Made by a program: the position numbers and the translations under genes
Shown: piece by piece, positions 1 to 7,329 of the stretch
How positions within the stretch are numbered: the stretch's first letter is position 1
Layout: each line of letters starts with the position of its first letter
Source: Streptomyces sp. BR123
GTDB taxonomy: Bacteria > Actinomycetota > Actinomycetes > Streptomycetales > Streptomycetaceae
DNA: 35,832 bases
Reading direction: 5' to 3'
Assembly: GCF_013401435.1 (NCBI RefSeq)
Contig: NZ_JACBGN010000054.1
Coordinates: 1 to 35,832 of the forward strand
Notes under the pieces: generated by a model
Seen by the model: the letters and a program-made list of their open reading frames with translations, nothing else
Database searches by the model: none
What the model was told of the DNA's origin: nothing

Positions 1-84
1 CCGTCCCCGTGTTCATGTCCCCACCCTAGGGCGCCGGGGAGTCCGCCCGATGGGACCAGAGGACGAGATCCGGCGCCGGGCTGA

Positions 85-96
85 GACAATGCGGCC
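85..96 (+). promoter_or_regulatory. Probable leaderless promoter of the nuoD-like gene
   Basis: GACAAT at 85-90 followed by exactly six bases and the ATG at 97. Transcription would start at or within a base of the start codon. No convincing -35 hexamer is visible. The remaining upstream bases 1-84 hold nothing else I can support. Confidence 0.35.
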
Positions 97-1239
97 ATGA
101 CGGAGACCACGGTCGGCATCGGCGGAGCGGCGGAGAGCACCGACATGGTGCTCAACATCGGACCGCAGCACCCTTCCACGCACGGCGTGCTGCGCCTGCG
201 CCTCGTCCTGGACGGCGAGCGCATCGCGAGCGCCGATCCGGTGGTCGGCTACATGCACCGCGGCGCCGAGAAGCTCTTCGAGGCCCGTGACTACCGGCAG
301 ATCGTCATGCTCGCCAACCGCCACGACTGGCTGTCGGCGTTCTCCAACGAACTCGGCGTGGTCATGGCGGTCGAGCGGATGCTCGGCATGGAGGTCCCCG
401 AGCGGGCCGTGTGGATGCGGACCCTGCTCGCGGAGCTGAACCGGGTGCTGAACCACCTGATGTTCCTCGGGTCGTACCCCCTCGAACTGGGCGGAATCAC
501 CCCGATCTTCCACGCGTTCCGCGAGCGCGAGGAGCTCCAGGCCGTCATGGAGGAGATCTCCGGCGGCCGCATGCACTACATGTTCAACCGCGTCGGCGGC
601 CTCAAGGAGGACCTGCCGGCGGGCTGGCCGGGCCGGGCCCGCGCCGCGATCGCCGACGTCCGCAGCCGGATGGACGTGTACGACAAGCTGGTCCACGGCA
701 ACGAGATCTTCCGCGGCCGCACGCGCGGCGTCGGCGTCCTGTCCGCCGAGGCGGTGCACGCGTACGGGGTCTCCGGCCCGATCGCCCGCGCCTCCGGCGT
801 CGACTTCGACCTGCGCCGCGACGAGCCGTACCTGGCCTACGGCGAGCTGCAGGACGTCCTGAAGGTGGTCACCCGGACCGACGGCGACTGCCTGGCCCGC
901 TTCGAGTGCCTGCTGGACCAGACGCACAACTCCCTCGACCTGGCCGACGCCTGCCTGGACCGGATGGCGGAGCTGCCGCCCGGCCCGGTCAACCAGCGCC
1001 TTCCGAAGGTACTGAAGGCGCCCGAGGGCGCGACGTACGCCTGGACCGAGAACCCCCTCGGCATCAACGGCTACTACCTGGTCTCCAAGGGAGAGAAGAC
1101 CCCGTACCGGCTGAAGCTGCGCTCGGCCTCCTACAACAACATCCAGGCGCTGTCGGTGCTGCTGCCGGGCACGCTCGTCGCGGACATGGTGGCGATCCTG
1201 GGCTCGCTGTTCTTCGTGGTCGGCGACATCGACAAGTAG
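97..1239 (+). CDS. Orphan NADH-quinone oxidoreductase subunit D-like protein
   Basis: 380 aa, close to the usual length of the 49-kDa/NuoD family, which lines the quinone site of complex I. The family signature HPSTHG is at residues 25-30, followed by an ERML-type helix and a C-terminal half rich in family motifs ([32 protein letters not shown], ending GDIDK). No other nuo gene lies nearby, so this is a stand-alone paralogue rather than part of a nuo operon. The quinone-binding tyrosine of canonical NuoD, in the motif D-Y-[LV]-S, is replaced by Trp78 (HDWLS). The start ATG lacks a Shine-Dalgarno sequence but sits 6 nt after a -10-like GACAAT, suggesting a leaderless message. The family call is secure. 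Whether it joins complex I or another complex is unknown. Confidence 0.9.
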   Translation: MTETTVGIGGAAESTDMVLNIGPQHPSTHGVLRLRLVLDGERIASADPVVGYMHRGAEKLFEARDYRQIVMLANRHDWLSAFSNELGVVMAVERMLGMEVPERAVWMRTLLAELNRVLNHLMFLGSYPLELGGITPIFHAFREREELQAVMEEISGGRMHYMFNRVGGLKEDLPAGWPGRARAAIADVRSRMDVYDKLVHGNEIFRGRTRGVGVLSAEAVHAYGVSGPIARASGVDFDLRRDEPYLAYGELQDVLKVVTRTDGDCLARFECLLDQTHNSLDLADACLDRMAELPPGPVNQRLPKVLKAPEGATYAWTENPLGINGYYLVSKGEKTPYRLKLRSASYNNIQALSVLLPGTLVADMVAILGSLFFVVGDIDK

Positions 1240-1294
1240 TCGGGGACGGACAAGTCGCGGGAAAACAGGGGCCGTCAGCGCCTAAGGTGCGGGG

Positions 1295-2170
1295 ATGACC
1301 ACCCTTGGCATATGCGACGGTTACGACGGATACCTGCGGCGGCTCGGCTTCGCGGAGCCGCCGCGGCCCACCACCGGGACGCTCTTCGCGCTCCAGCGCG
1401 CCCACCTGGAGCGCGTCCCGTACGAGAACATCGACATCCAGCTCGGCCGGCCGCCCGGCATCGACCCCGCGCTGTCGGTGCGCCGCTTCGCCGACGGCCG
1501 CGGCGGGTACTGCTTCCACCTCAACGGCGCCTTCGCCCTGCTGCTGGAGTCCCTCGGATACGACGTGACCCGGCACCGGGCGGGCGTCCTCGGTCCGGCG
1601 GACCGTGACCGGCACGACGTCAGCGGGGACCACCTGGCACTGACCGTGCGGGTGGACGGCGAGGAGTACTTCGTCGACGCCGGGCTCGGCGACGGGCCGT
1701 ACGAGCCGCTGCCGCTGCGGGCCGGAACGCACCGGCAGGGGGCGTTCACGTACGGGCTGGCCCCGCTGGAGGGCGACGAGCCCGGCTGGCGGTACCTCAA
1801 CGACGCGGGACCGTGCCCGGTGGTCAACTTCCTCACGGCGCCCGCCGGGACGGCCGACTTCGAGGCCACGCACGAGCGGCTGTCCACCTCCGAGGACTCC
1901 GGCTTCGTACGGACCTTCGCGATGCTGCGGCGCGACGCACACGGGATCGACACCCTGCGGGGGCGGGTGCTCAGCCGGATCGACCCGGTGAAGGGGACCA
2001 GCGAGCGGATCCTGGACACGCCCGGGGAGTTCTGGTCGGTGGTGGGCGGGCTGTTCGAGCGGGCTCTCGACGACCTGGCGCAGGAGGACCGGGAAGCCCT
2101 GTGGGACCGGGTGTGCCGGGCCCACGCGGCCTGGCTGGCCTCCCGCGACGCGGACCGCAGCGGGGTCTGA
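1295..2170 (+). CDS. nat: Arylamine N-acetyltransferase
   Basis: 291 aa, the normal length of prokaryotic NATs, which move an acetyl or other acyl group from CoA to arylamines, hydrazines or related amines. The catalytic triad is visible: Cys73 in GGYCFHLN, His113 in GDHLAL and Asp128 in FVDAGLGDGP. The N-terminal VPYENIDI motif (41-48) is also standard. In actinomycetes such enzymes may act in amide formation of secondary metabolites or in drug acetylation. No biosynthetic cluster is adjacent, so a detoxification or housekeeping role is as likely. The ATG has TAAGGT at 1283-1288 and a six-base gap, and no clear ribosome-binding site, so the mRNA may be leaderless. A hairpin repeat follows the gene. 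Confidence 0.93.
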   Translation: MTTLGICDGYDGYLRRLGFAEPPRPTTGTLFALQRAHLERVPYENIDIQLGRPPGIDPALSVRRFADGRGGYCFHLNGAFALLLESLGYDVTRHRAGVLGPADRDRHDVSGDHLALTVRVDGEEYFVDAGLGDGPYEPLPLRAGTHRQGAFTYGLAPLEGDEPGWRYLNDAGPCPVVNFLTAPAGTADFEATHERLSTSEDSGFVRTFAMLRRDAHGIDTLRGRVLSRIDPVKGTSERILDTPGEFWSVVGGLFERALDDLAQEDREALWDRVCRAHAAWLASRDADRSGV

Positions 2171-2187
2171 GCGAGGTCCGGGCGGCA

Positions 2188-2238
2188 GCGCCCCGAAGGG
2201 GCGCGGGGAACTGCGCGACAGCCCCCACCGGGCCGCAG
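2188..2238. repeat. Streptomyces-type dispersed intergenic hairpin repeat, likely nat terminator
   Basis: GCGCCCC (2188-2194) and GGGGCGC (2198-2204) form a perfect 7-bp stem with a GAA loop. The stem is followed by a GGGGAACTGCGCGACAGCC-type tail. I recognise this module, hairpin plus GGGAACTGCGCGAC, as a common intergenic sequence in Streptomyces genomes. It starts 17 bases after the nat stop, so it probably ends nat transcription. Copy number in this genome cannot be seen from one window. Confidence 0.6.
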
Positions 2239-2312
2239 GACATCGCCGGACCGTCGCGGCAAGCGGCCTCTCCGGCGGGGGCGTTGTCGGTGCGGGAGGG
2301 CACACTGGGGGC

Positions 2313-2525
2313 ATGGCGCATTCCCCCCGACGAGCCTGTCCCGCATGCGGGCGCGACTGCGCCGTGACCGCCGGCCGGATCGCCCGGCACGACCCGCCCG
2401 CCGGGCGGGACCGCGGCATGGTGTCCTGCCCCGGCTCCCGGGCCCGGGTGGTGCTCGGTGCGGCCGCGCCGACGCTCGACGGCTTCGCCCTACCGGACAT
2501 GCCGGGCCAGCTCCCGCTGTTCTGA
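2313..2525 (+). CDS. Small conserved putative zinc-ribbon protein
   Basis: 70 aa. The N-terminus carries CPACGRDC (Cys9, Cys12, Cys16), then AVTAGRIARHDPP, and a further Cys in MVSCPGS, so a small metal-binding fold is plausible. The C-terminus ends GQLPLF. I do not recognise a function. Similar short proteins occur in streptomycetes. A CACACT hexamer lies six bases before the ATG. G-rich sequence directly before the start could alternatively act as a weak ribosome-binding site. A strong hairpin begins at the stop codon, which supports this being an expressed unit. Confidence 0.65.
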   Translation: MAHSPRRACPACGRDCAVTAGRIARHDPPAGRDRGMVSCPGSRARVVLGAAAPTLDGFALPDMPGQLPLF

Positions 2526-2546
2526 GGGCCGGGCACCCCGGCCCTC
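2524..2546. terminator. Hairpin terminator at the end of the small zinc-ribbon gene
   Basis: GAGGGCCGGG (2524-2533) pairs perfectly with CCCGGCCCTC (2537-2546) around a 3-base CAC loop. It overlaps the stop codon of the preceding gene. There is no T-tract, as is common for Streptomyces terminators. Confidence 0.6.
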
Positions 2547-2632
2547 CCGCCCCGGGCTCTTGAGTACGCGGGGCCCCGGGGCTGAGTAGCCGTGCGGATC
2601 CCGGGCCCGGCCCGGCGGGACAGGATGGCGCC

Positions 2633-2962
2633 ATGACCACCTGGTACCAGCAGTCCCCCGCCACACCGCAGAACGCCGCCGCGAAGCGGATCCGGCGGTG
2701 GTCCGGGATCGCCTTCGTGCCGTTCCTGCCGCTGCTCTTCCTGGCGAAGCTGGCGGTGCTGACCACACGGGAGGGCGGCATGTGCCTGATGTACGGCGGC
2801 TGCGAGCCCTTCCCCGGCGTGCTCTTCCTGTCGCTGGTCGGCGGCGTGCTGCTCGCCTTCGTGGTGGCGATGGCCGCACGGGGGACGATCCTGCGGGTCG
2901 CCCTGGGCGTGCAGCTGCTGCTGGAGGCCGCAGCCATGAACCTGGTGCTCGCGTACCCCTGA
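2633..2962 (+). CDS. Small integral membrane protein of unknown function
   Basis: 109 aa with three likely membrane spans: about 25-45 (IAFVPFLPLLFLAKLAVL), 61-85 (GVLFLSLVGGVLLAFVVAMA) and 88-107. A short loop between spans 1 and 2 contains two cysteines (MCLMYGGC). I recognise no family. The ATG is preceded by CAGGAT and six bases, again resembling a leaderless start. The gene converges on the SMR pair with a 20-bp gap. Confidence 0.65.
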   Translation: MTTWYQQSPATPQNAAAKRIRRWSGIAFVPFLPLLFLAKLAVLTTREGGMCLMYGGCEPFPGVLFLSLVGGVLLAFVVAMAARGTILRVALGVQLLLEAAAMNLVLAYP

Positions 2963-2982
2963 GCACGGGTACGGCGGCCGGG

Positions 2983-3300
2983 TCAGACCGAGGTCAGGCG
3001 CAGCAGGAGCGCGCCGCCGATGATCGAGGCGAAGGAGAGCAGGCGGGCGGTGGTGATCTTCTCCTTGAAGAGGACCGCGCCGAGCACGACGGTGCCGACG
3101 CCGCCGAGGCCGGTCCAGAGGGTGTAGCCGACGCTGACGTCCAGGTCCCGCAGGGCCAGCGAGAGGGTGTAGATGCCGCCGGCCGCGGCGCCCAGGGTGA
3201 GCACGGACGGCCAGAGGCGGGTGAAGCCCTTGGTGGCGTTGGTGCCGAGGGCGAAGGCGATCTCGAAGAGGATGGCGATTCCGAGGTAGACCCAGGTCAT
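2983..3300 (-). CDS. SMR-family efflux subunit (Gdx/SugE-like), downstream partner
   Basis: 105 aa with four predicted transmembrane helices, the exact size of the small multidrug resistance family. The proton- and substrate-binding glutamate is Glu13 in helix 1 (ILFEIAFALG). Helix 3 has the WTGLGGVGT motif, closer to guanidinium exporters (Gdx/SugE) than to Qac-type drug pumps. It follows a second SMR gene by 49 bp, so the two probably form a heterodimer like YkkC/YkkD or EbrA/EbrB. The ribosome-binding site is TAGGAAACC before the ATG. Substrate is inferred only. Quaternary ammonium compounds or guanidinium are the usual alternatives. Confidence 0.9.
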   Translation of the reverse strand: MTWVYLGIAILFEIAFALGTNATKGFTRLWPSVLTLGAAAGGIYTLSLALRDLDVSVGYTLWTGLGGVGTVVLGAVLFKEKITTARLLSFASIIGGALLLRLTSV

Positions 3301-3349
3301 GGCTGGTTTCCTACCGTGGGTGAGGGGGATGCGCGGTGAGGTGCGGGGG

Positions 3350-3787
3350 TCAGGCAGCGGGCCGGGCGACCGGGGCGCCGGCCGCGTCGGCGGCCTTCCT
3401 GTCCGCGAGGGTGTCGGAGATCCGCAGGCCGAGGGCGCCGCCGATGACGAGGACGAAGGCCAGGACCTTCCCCACGGTCAGCGACTCGCCGTAGACGACG
3501 GTGCCGAGGACGACGGTGCCGACGGCGCCGATGCCGGACCAGACGGTGTAGCCGACGCCGACGTCGATGGTCTTGAGCGCCTGGGAGAGCGTGTAGATGC
3601 CGGCGGCCGCGGCGGCGGCCGTCAGGAGCGAGGGCCCGAGCCGGGTGAAGCCGTCGGTGGCCTCGGTGCTCAGGGCGAAGGTGATCTCGAACAGGGACGA
3701 GAAGAGCAGCCAGGCCCAGCCCCTGGAGGCGGCCGGGGGCGCGGCGGGGGAAGGGGAAGCGGCGTGGCTCGTCGTGGTGGCGGGCAC
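3350..3787 (-). CDS. SMR-family efflux subunit, upstream partner
   Basis: 145 aa. A 22-residue Pro/Ala-rich cytoplasmic extension precedes four helices. The essential glutamate is Glu34 in SSLFEITFALS, and helix 3 has WSGIGAVGT. The GTG start at 3787 is chosen because GGAGG lies 5 bases upstream. A TTG at 3799 is in frame but overlaps that ribosome-binding site. The C-terminal tail is also extended (ADRKAADAAGAPVARPAA), so this is the long member of the pair. It heads the two-gene minus-strand operon, divergent from a MarR regulator that probably controls it. Confidence 0.88.
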   Translation of the reverse strand: MPATTTSHAASPSPAAPPAASRGWAWLLFSSLFEITFALSTEATDGFTRLGPSLLTAAAAAAGIYTLSQALKTIDVGVGYTVWSGIGAVGTVVLGTVVYGESLTVGKVLAFVLVIGGALGLRISDTLADRKAADAAGAPVARPAA

Positions 3788-3821
3788 AGGAACCTCCAAC
3801 TATTTGCTTGTACGTGCATGG

Positions 3822-3850
3822 ATTATGCGGCCGCACTCATCCCCGTTCAG
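3822..3850 (-). promoter_or_regulatory. Promoter of the SMR efflux operon
   Basis: On the minus strand: CTGAAC (3850-3845), a 17-bp spacer, and CATAAT (3827-3822). This is a good match to a housekeeping promoter. The predicted start near 3815 lies inside the half-site TTGCTTGTACGTGCA (3804-3818), where a bound repressor would block initiation. Confidence 0.5.
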
Positions 3851-3871
3851 GGCGATCGGCAGCGCGATAAG

Positions 3872-3885
3872 CTTGCTTGAGCAAG
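3872..3885. promoter_or_regulatory. Candidate MarR operator
   Basis: Inverted repeat CTTGC-TTGA-GCAAG. TTGCTTG recurs at 3804-3810 beside the opposite promoter, so each divergent transcript has one copy. On the plus strand TAAGCT (3868-3873) could be the -10 of the MarR gene. Its -35 region would be the same bases as the -35 of the SMR promoter. Confidence 0.45.
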
Positions 3886-3937
3886 TATCTTGTTGTCAAT
3901 GCACCGTCAGATACGAGAGATGAGGGGACCGTCCGCC

Positions 3938-4384
3938 ATGACGACACCTTCGAGCGCCCCGCCCGCCTCGTCCGACCAGGCGATGTGGGACCGGGTGCTC
4001 ACCCTGCACGCCCGCGTCGAACGGAATCTCGGCCAGGCCCTCCAGCGCCGGCACGGCATCGGGCTCTCGGAATACCGGGCCCTGGAGGACCTCTCCCAGG
4101 CCTCCGACGGGGAGCTGCGGATGCAGGAGCTCGCGGACCGGGTCGGGCTGGGCCAGAGCTCGGTGACCCGCCTGGTGGGCCGGCTGGACGCGGCGGGCTA
4201 CGCCTACAAGGACCTGTGCCCCGACGACAAGCGCGGGGTGTACGCCGTCATCACCGAGGAGGGGCGGCAGCGGTACGCGGCCGCCCGCTCGACCTACGCC
4301 GAGGTGCTCAGCTCCGCCCTGAACACGGCGGGCGCGGAACCGGAGCTGGCGCGCACCGTCCGGTCCCTGCGCAACGCCGTCTGA
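3938..4384 (+). CDS. MarR-family transcriptional regulator
   Basis: 148 aa winged-helix dimeric regulator. The recognition part reads MQELADRVGLGQSSVTRLVGRLDAAG, followed by the wing region PDDKRGVYAVITEEG, as in the family. The start is taken at 3938 because GAGGGG lies about 9 bases upstream. In-frame ATGs at 3899 and 3920 and a TTG at 3890 have poorer sites. Location divergent from the SMR pair, with repeated TTGCTTG sites between them, suggests local ligand-responsive repression of the pump and of itself. Confidence 0.88.
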   Translation: MTTPSSAPPASSDQAMWDRVLTLHARVERNLGQALQRRHGIGLSEYRALEDLSQASDGELRMQELADRVGLGQSSVTRLVGRLDAAGYAYKDLCPDDKRGVYAVITEEGRQRYAAARSTYAEVLSSALNTAGAEPELARTVRSLRNAV

Positions 4385-4394
4385 CGGCCGGCGC

Positions 4395-5510
4395 TCAGGA
4401 GATCGCGCTGCGCAGCCGGCCCACGTTGATCGGCTCGGTCTCGTCGTGCTCGGTCAGGTCGATGACCTGGCCCGCCCCGCCCGGCCCGGCGGCGGCCGCC
4501 GCCGCATCGGACTCCGGCCTCGGCTCCGGCTCGGCGGCAGCGGCCCGGTCCGACTCCGCCTTGTGGACGGCCAGGGCCTCCTCGCCGACCACGTCGGCGA
4601 GGTCCTCGTTCTGGACCGACTCGATCGCCGCGCGCGCCCGCTCGGCGCCCTTCGTGCCGAAGAAGTCGAAGCCGCCGACCGTGCGGGAGGCCGGGCGGCG
4701 TGCGGCCTGGTACGGGGCCACCGGCCCCGCGGGGCGGCGCGCCGGGAGGGCGGAGCCGGCCGACTGCGTGGCTGCGTCGGCGGCCTGCGGCCCGTCAGTC
4801 GGCGCGGGCTGTCGCGGCACGGACCCGGACTGCCCGGCCGGGAGCTGCGCGGGCCTCGCCGGTGCGGGCAGCGGAGCCCGGGCGCCCGGTCCCCCGGGGC
4901 CTCCCGGGCCCGCCGGACCGGCCTCGGCCTTGTGCATCAGGGCGCTCAGGGCCGCGTGGGCGCGGGCGTAGCCGACCGCGGTGGGCGCGCCGCTGGACGT
5001 GCGCTCCTCGGTGACCGGCGGGAGCTCCTTCGCGGGGCCGGCCGCCGGGGCCGCGGACGCCTCGATGGCCAGCAGCCGTCGGCCCTCCAGAGCGCTGGCC
5101 CGCTCGGTCTCGGCGGTGGCGTACCGGCGCAGCAGCGCCGCGTGCTCGCCGCGCAGCCCGGCGAGTTCGACCCGCTTGGCCCGCAGCTTGGCGTCGAGCT
5201 TGGCCCGCAGCACGCGGGCTTCCTCGAGGTCGGACTCCAGCTCGGCAATGCGCTCGTCGGTCTTCCACTCGTCCTTGACCCGCTCGCGCGCCAGTTCCGT
5301 GACGCGCCGCCCGGCGGTGCGGTCCCAGGTGCGCATGACGACGGCGGCCGCGATGCCCGCTGCCGCGGCCAGCGCCACGAGCAGCCGCAGCGCCACGGGA
5401 TCCGCGAGCAGCCAGGCCACGGTCGCGGTGGTGAGGGAAACACCGGCCACGGCCGCGGGAGTGAGCAGCCGGTGCAGGGGTTCGGGATTGCGGTGGCGTC
5501 CTCGGGGCAT
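4395..5510 (-). CDS. Membrane-anchored coiled-coil protein of unknown function
   Basis: 371 aa. Two hydrophobic spans near the N-terminus (about 15-34 and 38-60) are followed by a basic stretch and a long charged heptad-like region (about 70-150, for example ELESDLEEARVLRAKLDAKL), so a coiled coil is likely. The rest is Ala/Pro/Gly-rich and low in complexity, ending with a conserved-looking acidic tail (DLTEHDETEPINVGRLRSAIS is split around its middle by acidic residues). I recognise no enzyme motif. The ATG at 5510 follows TAAATT with a 7-base gap and has no ribosome-binding site. A TTG at 5561 is in frame but unsupported. It could be a cytoskeletal or scaffold-like protein, but that is speculation. 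Confidence 0.7.
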   Translation of the reverse strand: MPRGRHRNPEPLHRLLTPAAVAGVSLTTATVAWLLADPVALRLLVALAAAAGIAAAVVMRTWDRTAGRRVTELARERVKDEWKTDERIAELESDLEEARVLRAKLDAKLRAKRVELAGLRGEHAALLRRYATAETERASALEGRRLLAIEASAAPAAGPAKELPPVTEERTSSGAPTAVGYARAHAALSALMHKAEAGPAGPGGPGGPGARAPLPAPARPAQLPAGQSGSVPRQPAPTDGPQAADAATQSAGSALPARRPAGPVAPYQAARRPASRTVGGFDFFGTKGAERARAAIESVQNEDLADVVGEEALAVHKAESDRAAAAEPEPRPESDAAAAAAGPGGAGQVIDLTEHDETEPINVGRLRSAIS

Positions 5511-5517
5511 GGCCAGA

Positions 5518-5523
5518 AATTTA
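5518..5523 (-). promoter_or_regulatory. -10-like element of a probable leaderless message
   Basis: TAAATT on the minus strand, 7 bases before the ATG at 5510. It is unusually AT-rich for this DNA. The 5511-5606 gap between this gene and the binding-protein gene contains no other convincing feature. Confidence 0.35.
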
Positions 5524-5606
5524 CAGGGCGTGGGGGTCGCTTGGGGATGGCTGCCCGGCAATCTGTTCCCGGGTGGTTACCTGCGGTGCCCCCGCCCCGG
5601 CAGCCG

Positions 5607-6596
5607 CTACCCGCCGATCAGCCCCTTGGCCTTCAGATAGGCCTTCGCGGCGTCCGCCGGCTTCTCGCGCCGGGCGTCGACCCGGCCGTTCAGTTCGACG
5701 AGGTCGGCGGTGGTGAGGGCCTTGGTCAGCCTGTCCAGTGCGGCCGCGATCTCCGGGGCGCCCGCGTCCTTGGCGTTGACCACCGGCAGGACGTTGTCGG
5801 CGTTCTGGAGCTTCTTGTCGTCCTCCAGCAGGACCAGGTCGAAGCTCTCCAGCGTGGCGTCCGTTGTCGTGGTGAGAACCAGCTGGTCGGTGCCGTCCTT
5901 GACGGCCTGCTTGGCCTGCGGGGTGCCGACCCCCTTGGGATCGATGCCGGAGACGTCGATTCCGTAGGTGCTCTTCAGGCCCGGGGCGCAGAAGGGCCGT
6001 ACGGCGCATTCGTCGCCGGCCGCGATCTTCACCTTCAGCCCGGACCTGCCGAGATCGGAAAGGGTCCGCAGGTCGTTCTTCCGCGCGAATTCCTTCGTCA
6101 CCGCGAAGGCGTTCTGGTCGACCGCCCCGCCCACCGACAGGATCTTCAGGCCCAGCGGCCCCGCCAGCTTCTCCAGCCCGGCCACCGTGGAGGCCGGGTC
6201 GCTGGAGGCGACCGGCTTCTCCTGGGGTGCCTTCGGGCCGTTGACCTTGGCGTTCAGGAATTCGGCGAGCGTGGCCGCGTACTCCGGGACGATGTCGATC
6301 TCGCCCTTCTCCAGGGAGGGTTCGTACAGCTCGCGGTTGTTGACCGTGGTGATCGAGGTGCTGTAGCCGGCGTCCCGGAGCACCTGCGCGTACAGCTCCG
6401 CCAGCACGTTGGACTCGGTGAACCCGGCCGCGCCGATCACCAGCTTCCCCTTGCCGGAGGCGCCGCCCCCGGAGGCGGACGCGGCCCCGCCGTCCTCCTT
6501 GCTCTGCTCCAGGCTCGCTCCGCCGCAGGCGGTGAGGGAGGCGGCGAGGGCCACCGCCGCGAGGGCCGCGGCCAGGGCCCGGGTGGACTTGCTCAT
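5607..6596 (-). CDS. Glycine betaine/choline-type ABC transporter substrate-binding lipoprotein
   Basis: 329 aa. A signal peptide ends in the lipobox LTAC (lipidated Cys24), after which comes an OpuAC/ProX-type binding domain (about 48-325) beginning KLVIGAAGFTESNVLAELYAQVL. It would capture a quaternary ammonium osmolyte outside the membrane and pass it to the permeases. The start is firm, with GGAGGAGCACGAC directly before the ATG. It is the last gene of the permease-permease-binding protein unit. The exact ligand, glycine betaine, choline, carnitine or proline betaine, cannot be read from sequence alone. Confidence 0.9.
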   Translation of the reverse strand: MSKSTRALAAALAAVALAASLTACGGASLEQSKEDGGAASASGGGASGKGKLVIGAAGFTESNVLAELYAQVLRDAGYSTSITTVNNRELYEPSLEKGEIDIVPEYAATLAEFLNAKVNGPKAPQEKPVASSDPASTVAGLEKLAGPLGLKILSVGGAVDQNAFAVTKEFARKNDLRTLSDLGRSGLKVKIAAGDECAVRPFCAPGLKSTYGIDVSGIDPKGVGTPQAKQAVKDGTDQLVLTTTTDATLESFDLVLLEDDKKLQNADNVLPVVNAKDAGAPEIAAALDRLTKALTTADLVELNGRVDARREKPADAAKAYLKAKGLIGG

Positions 6597-6658
6597 GTCG
6601 TGCTCCTCCGGAGGGATGGATGCGAACAGGAACGGGCAGGCCGGGCGGCCGGCCGTGG

Positions 6659-7315
6659 TCAGCGCGCCGCCGGCCGTGCCAGCAGCCGCTCCGCCGCCAC
6701 GAGGACCCCCTCGACCAGCAGGGCCAGGGCCGCCACGAGCAGGGCGCCCGCGACGACCTGCGGCGTGTTGTACGTGTTGAAGCCGGCGGTGATGATCCGG
6801 CCGAGGCCGCCCTGGCCGACCATCGCCGCGATCGTGGCCGTGGCGACGACCTGGACGGCGGCCGAGCGCAGACCCGTCATCAGCAGCGGCCGTGCGAGCG
6901 GCAGTTCGACCCTCAGGAACAGCTGGCCGCCGGACATGCCCATGCCCCGGGCGGCCTCCACCACGGACCGGTCGACCTCGCGCATGCCGACGTACGCGTT
7001 GGTCAGCAGGGGCGGCACGGCGAACAGCACGAGCGCGGCGACCGTGGGCAGGTAGCCCGCGCTGCGCAGCGGCGAGACCATGAACAGGGCGAGCACGGCG
7101 AACACGGGGACGGCCCGCCCGGCGTTGGAGATGTTGACGGCCAGCGCCCCGCCCCGGCCGATGTGGCCGAGCCACAGCCCGACGGGCAGCGCCACCGCGC
7201 AGGCGACGGCGAGGGCGATGCCGCTGACGCAGGCGTGCTCGGCGAGCCGGTGCCACACCCCGTTCTCGCCGGACCAGTGGCCGCCGTCCGCCAGCCAGTC
7301 CCAGGCCCCTCCCAT
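6659..7315 (-). CDS. Osmolyte ABC transporter permease (OpuCB/ProW-type), second
   Basis: 218 aa with about six transmembrane helices and the EAA coupling motif EAARGMGMSGGQLFLRVELP that docks on the ATPase. The ATG at 7315 has GAGGG about ten bases upstream. A GTG at 7333 overlaps the stop of the preceding permease gene as GTGA and could be a translationally coupled start, giving 224 aa. Similarity of motifs to the adjacent permease indicates a heterodimeric channel. Confidence 0.9.
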   Translation of the reverse strand: MGGAWDWLADGGHWSGENGVWHRLAEHACVSGIALAVACAVALPVGLWLGHIGRGGALAVNISNAGRAVPVFAVLALFMVSPLRSAGYLPTVAALVLFAVPPLLTNAYVGMREVDRSVVEAARGMGMSGGQLFLRVELPLARPLLMTGLRSAAVQVVATATIAAMVGQGGLGRIITAGFNTYNTPQVVAGALLVAALALLVEGVLVAAERLLARPAAR

Positions 7316-7329
7316 GACGCCCACGGCCC

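Noticed and set aside
1295..2170. Biosynthetic gene cluster around the N-acetyltransferase
   Set aside because: Neighbours are small unrelated proteins and efflux genes. No synthase, carrier or tailoring genes are present.
3788..3937. Guanidine riboswitch in front of the SMR pair
   Set aside because: The predicted leader is only about 30 bases and is occupied by a MarR-type site; no riboswitch fold is visible.
5511..5606. Cyclic di-AMP-type riboswitch before the coiled-coil protein gene
   Set aside because: A few GGGAACAG-like words suggested it, but the conserved architecture is not there, and a -10 lies 7 bases from the ATG.
4446..7055. 869-codon plus-strand open frame
   Set aside because: Shadow of the coiled-coil protein, binding lipoprotein and permease genes.
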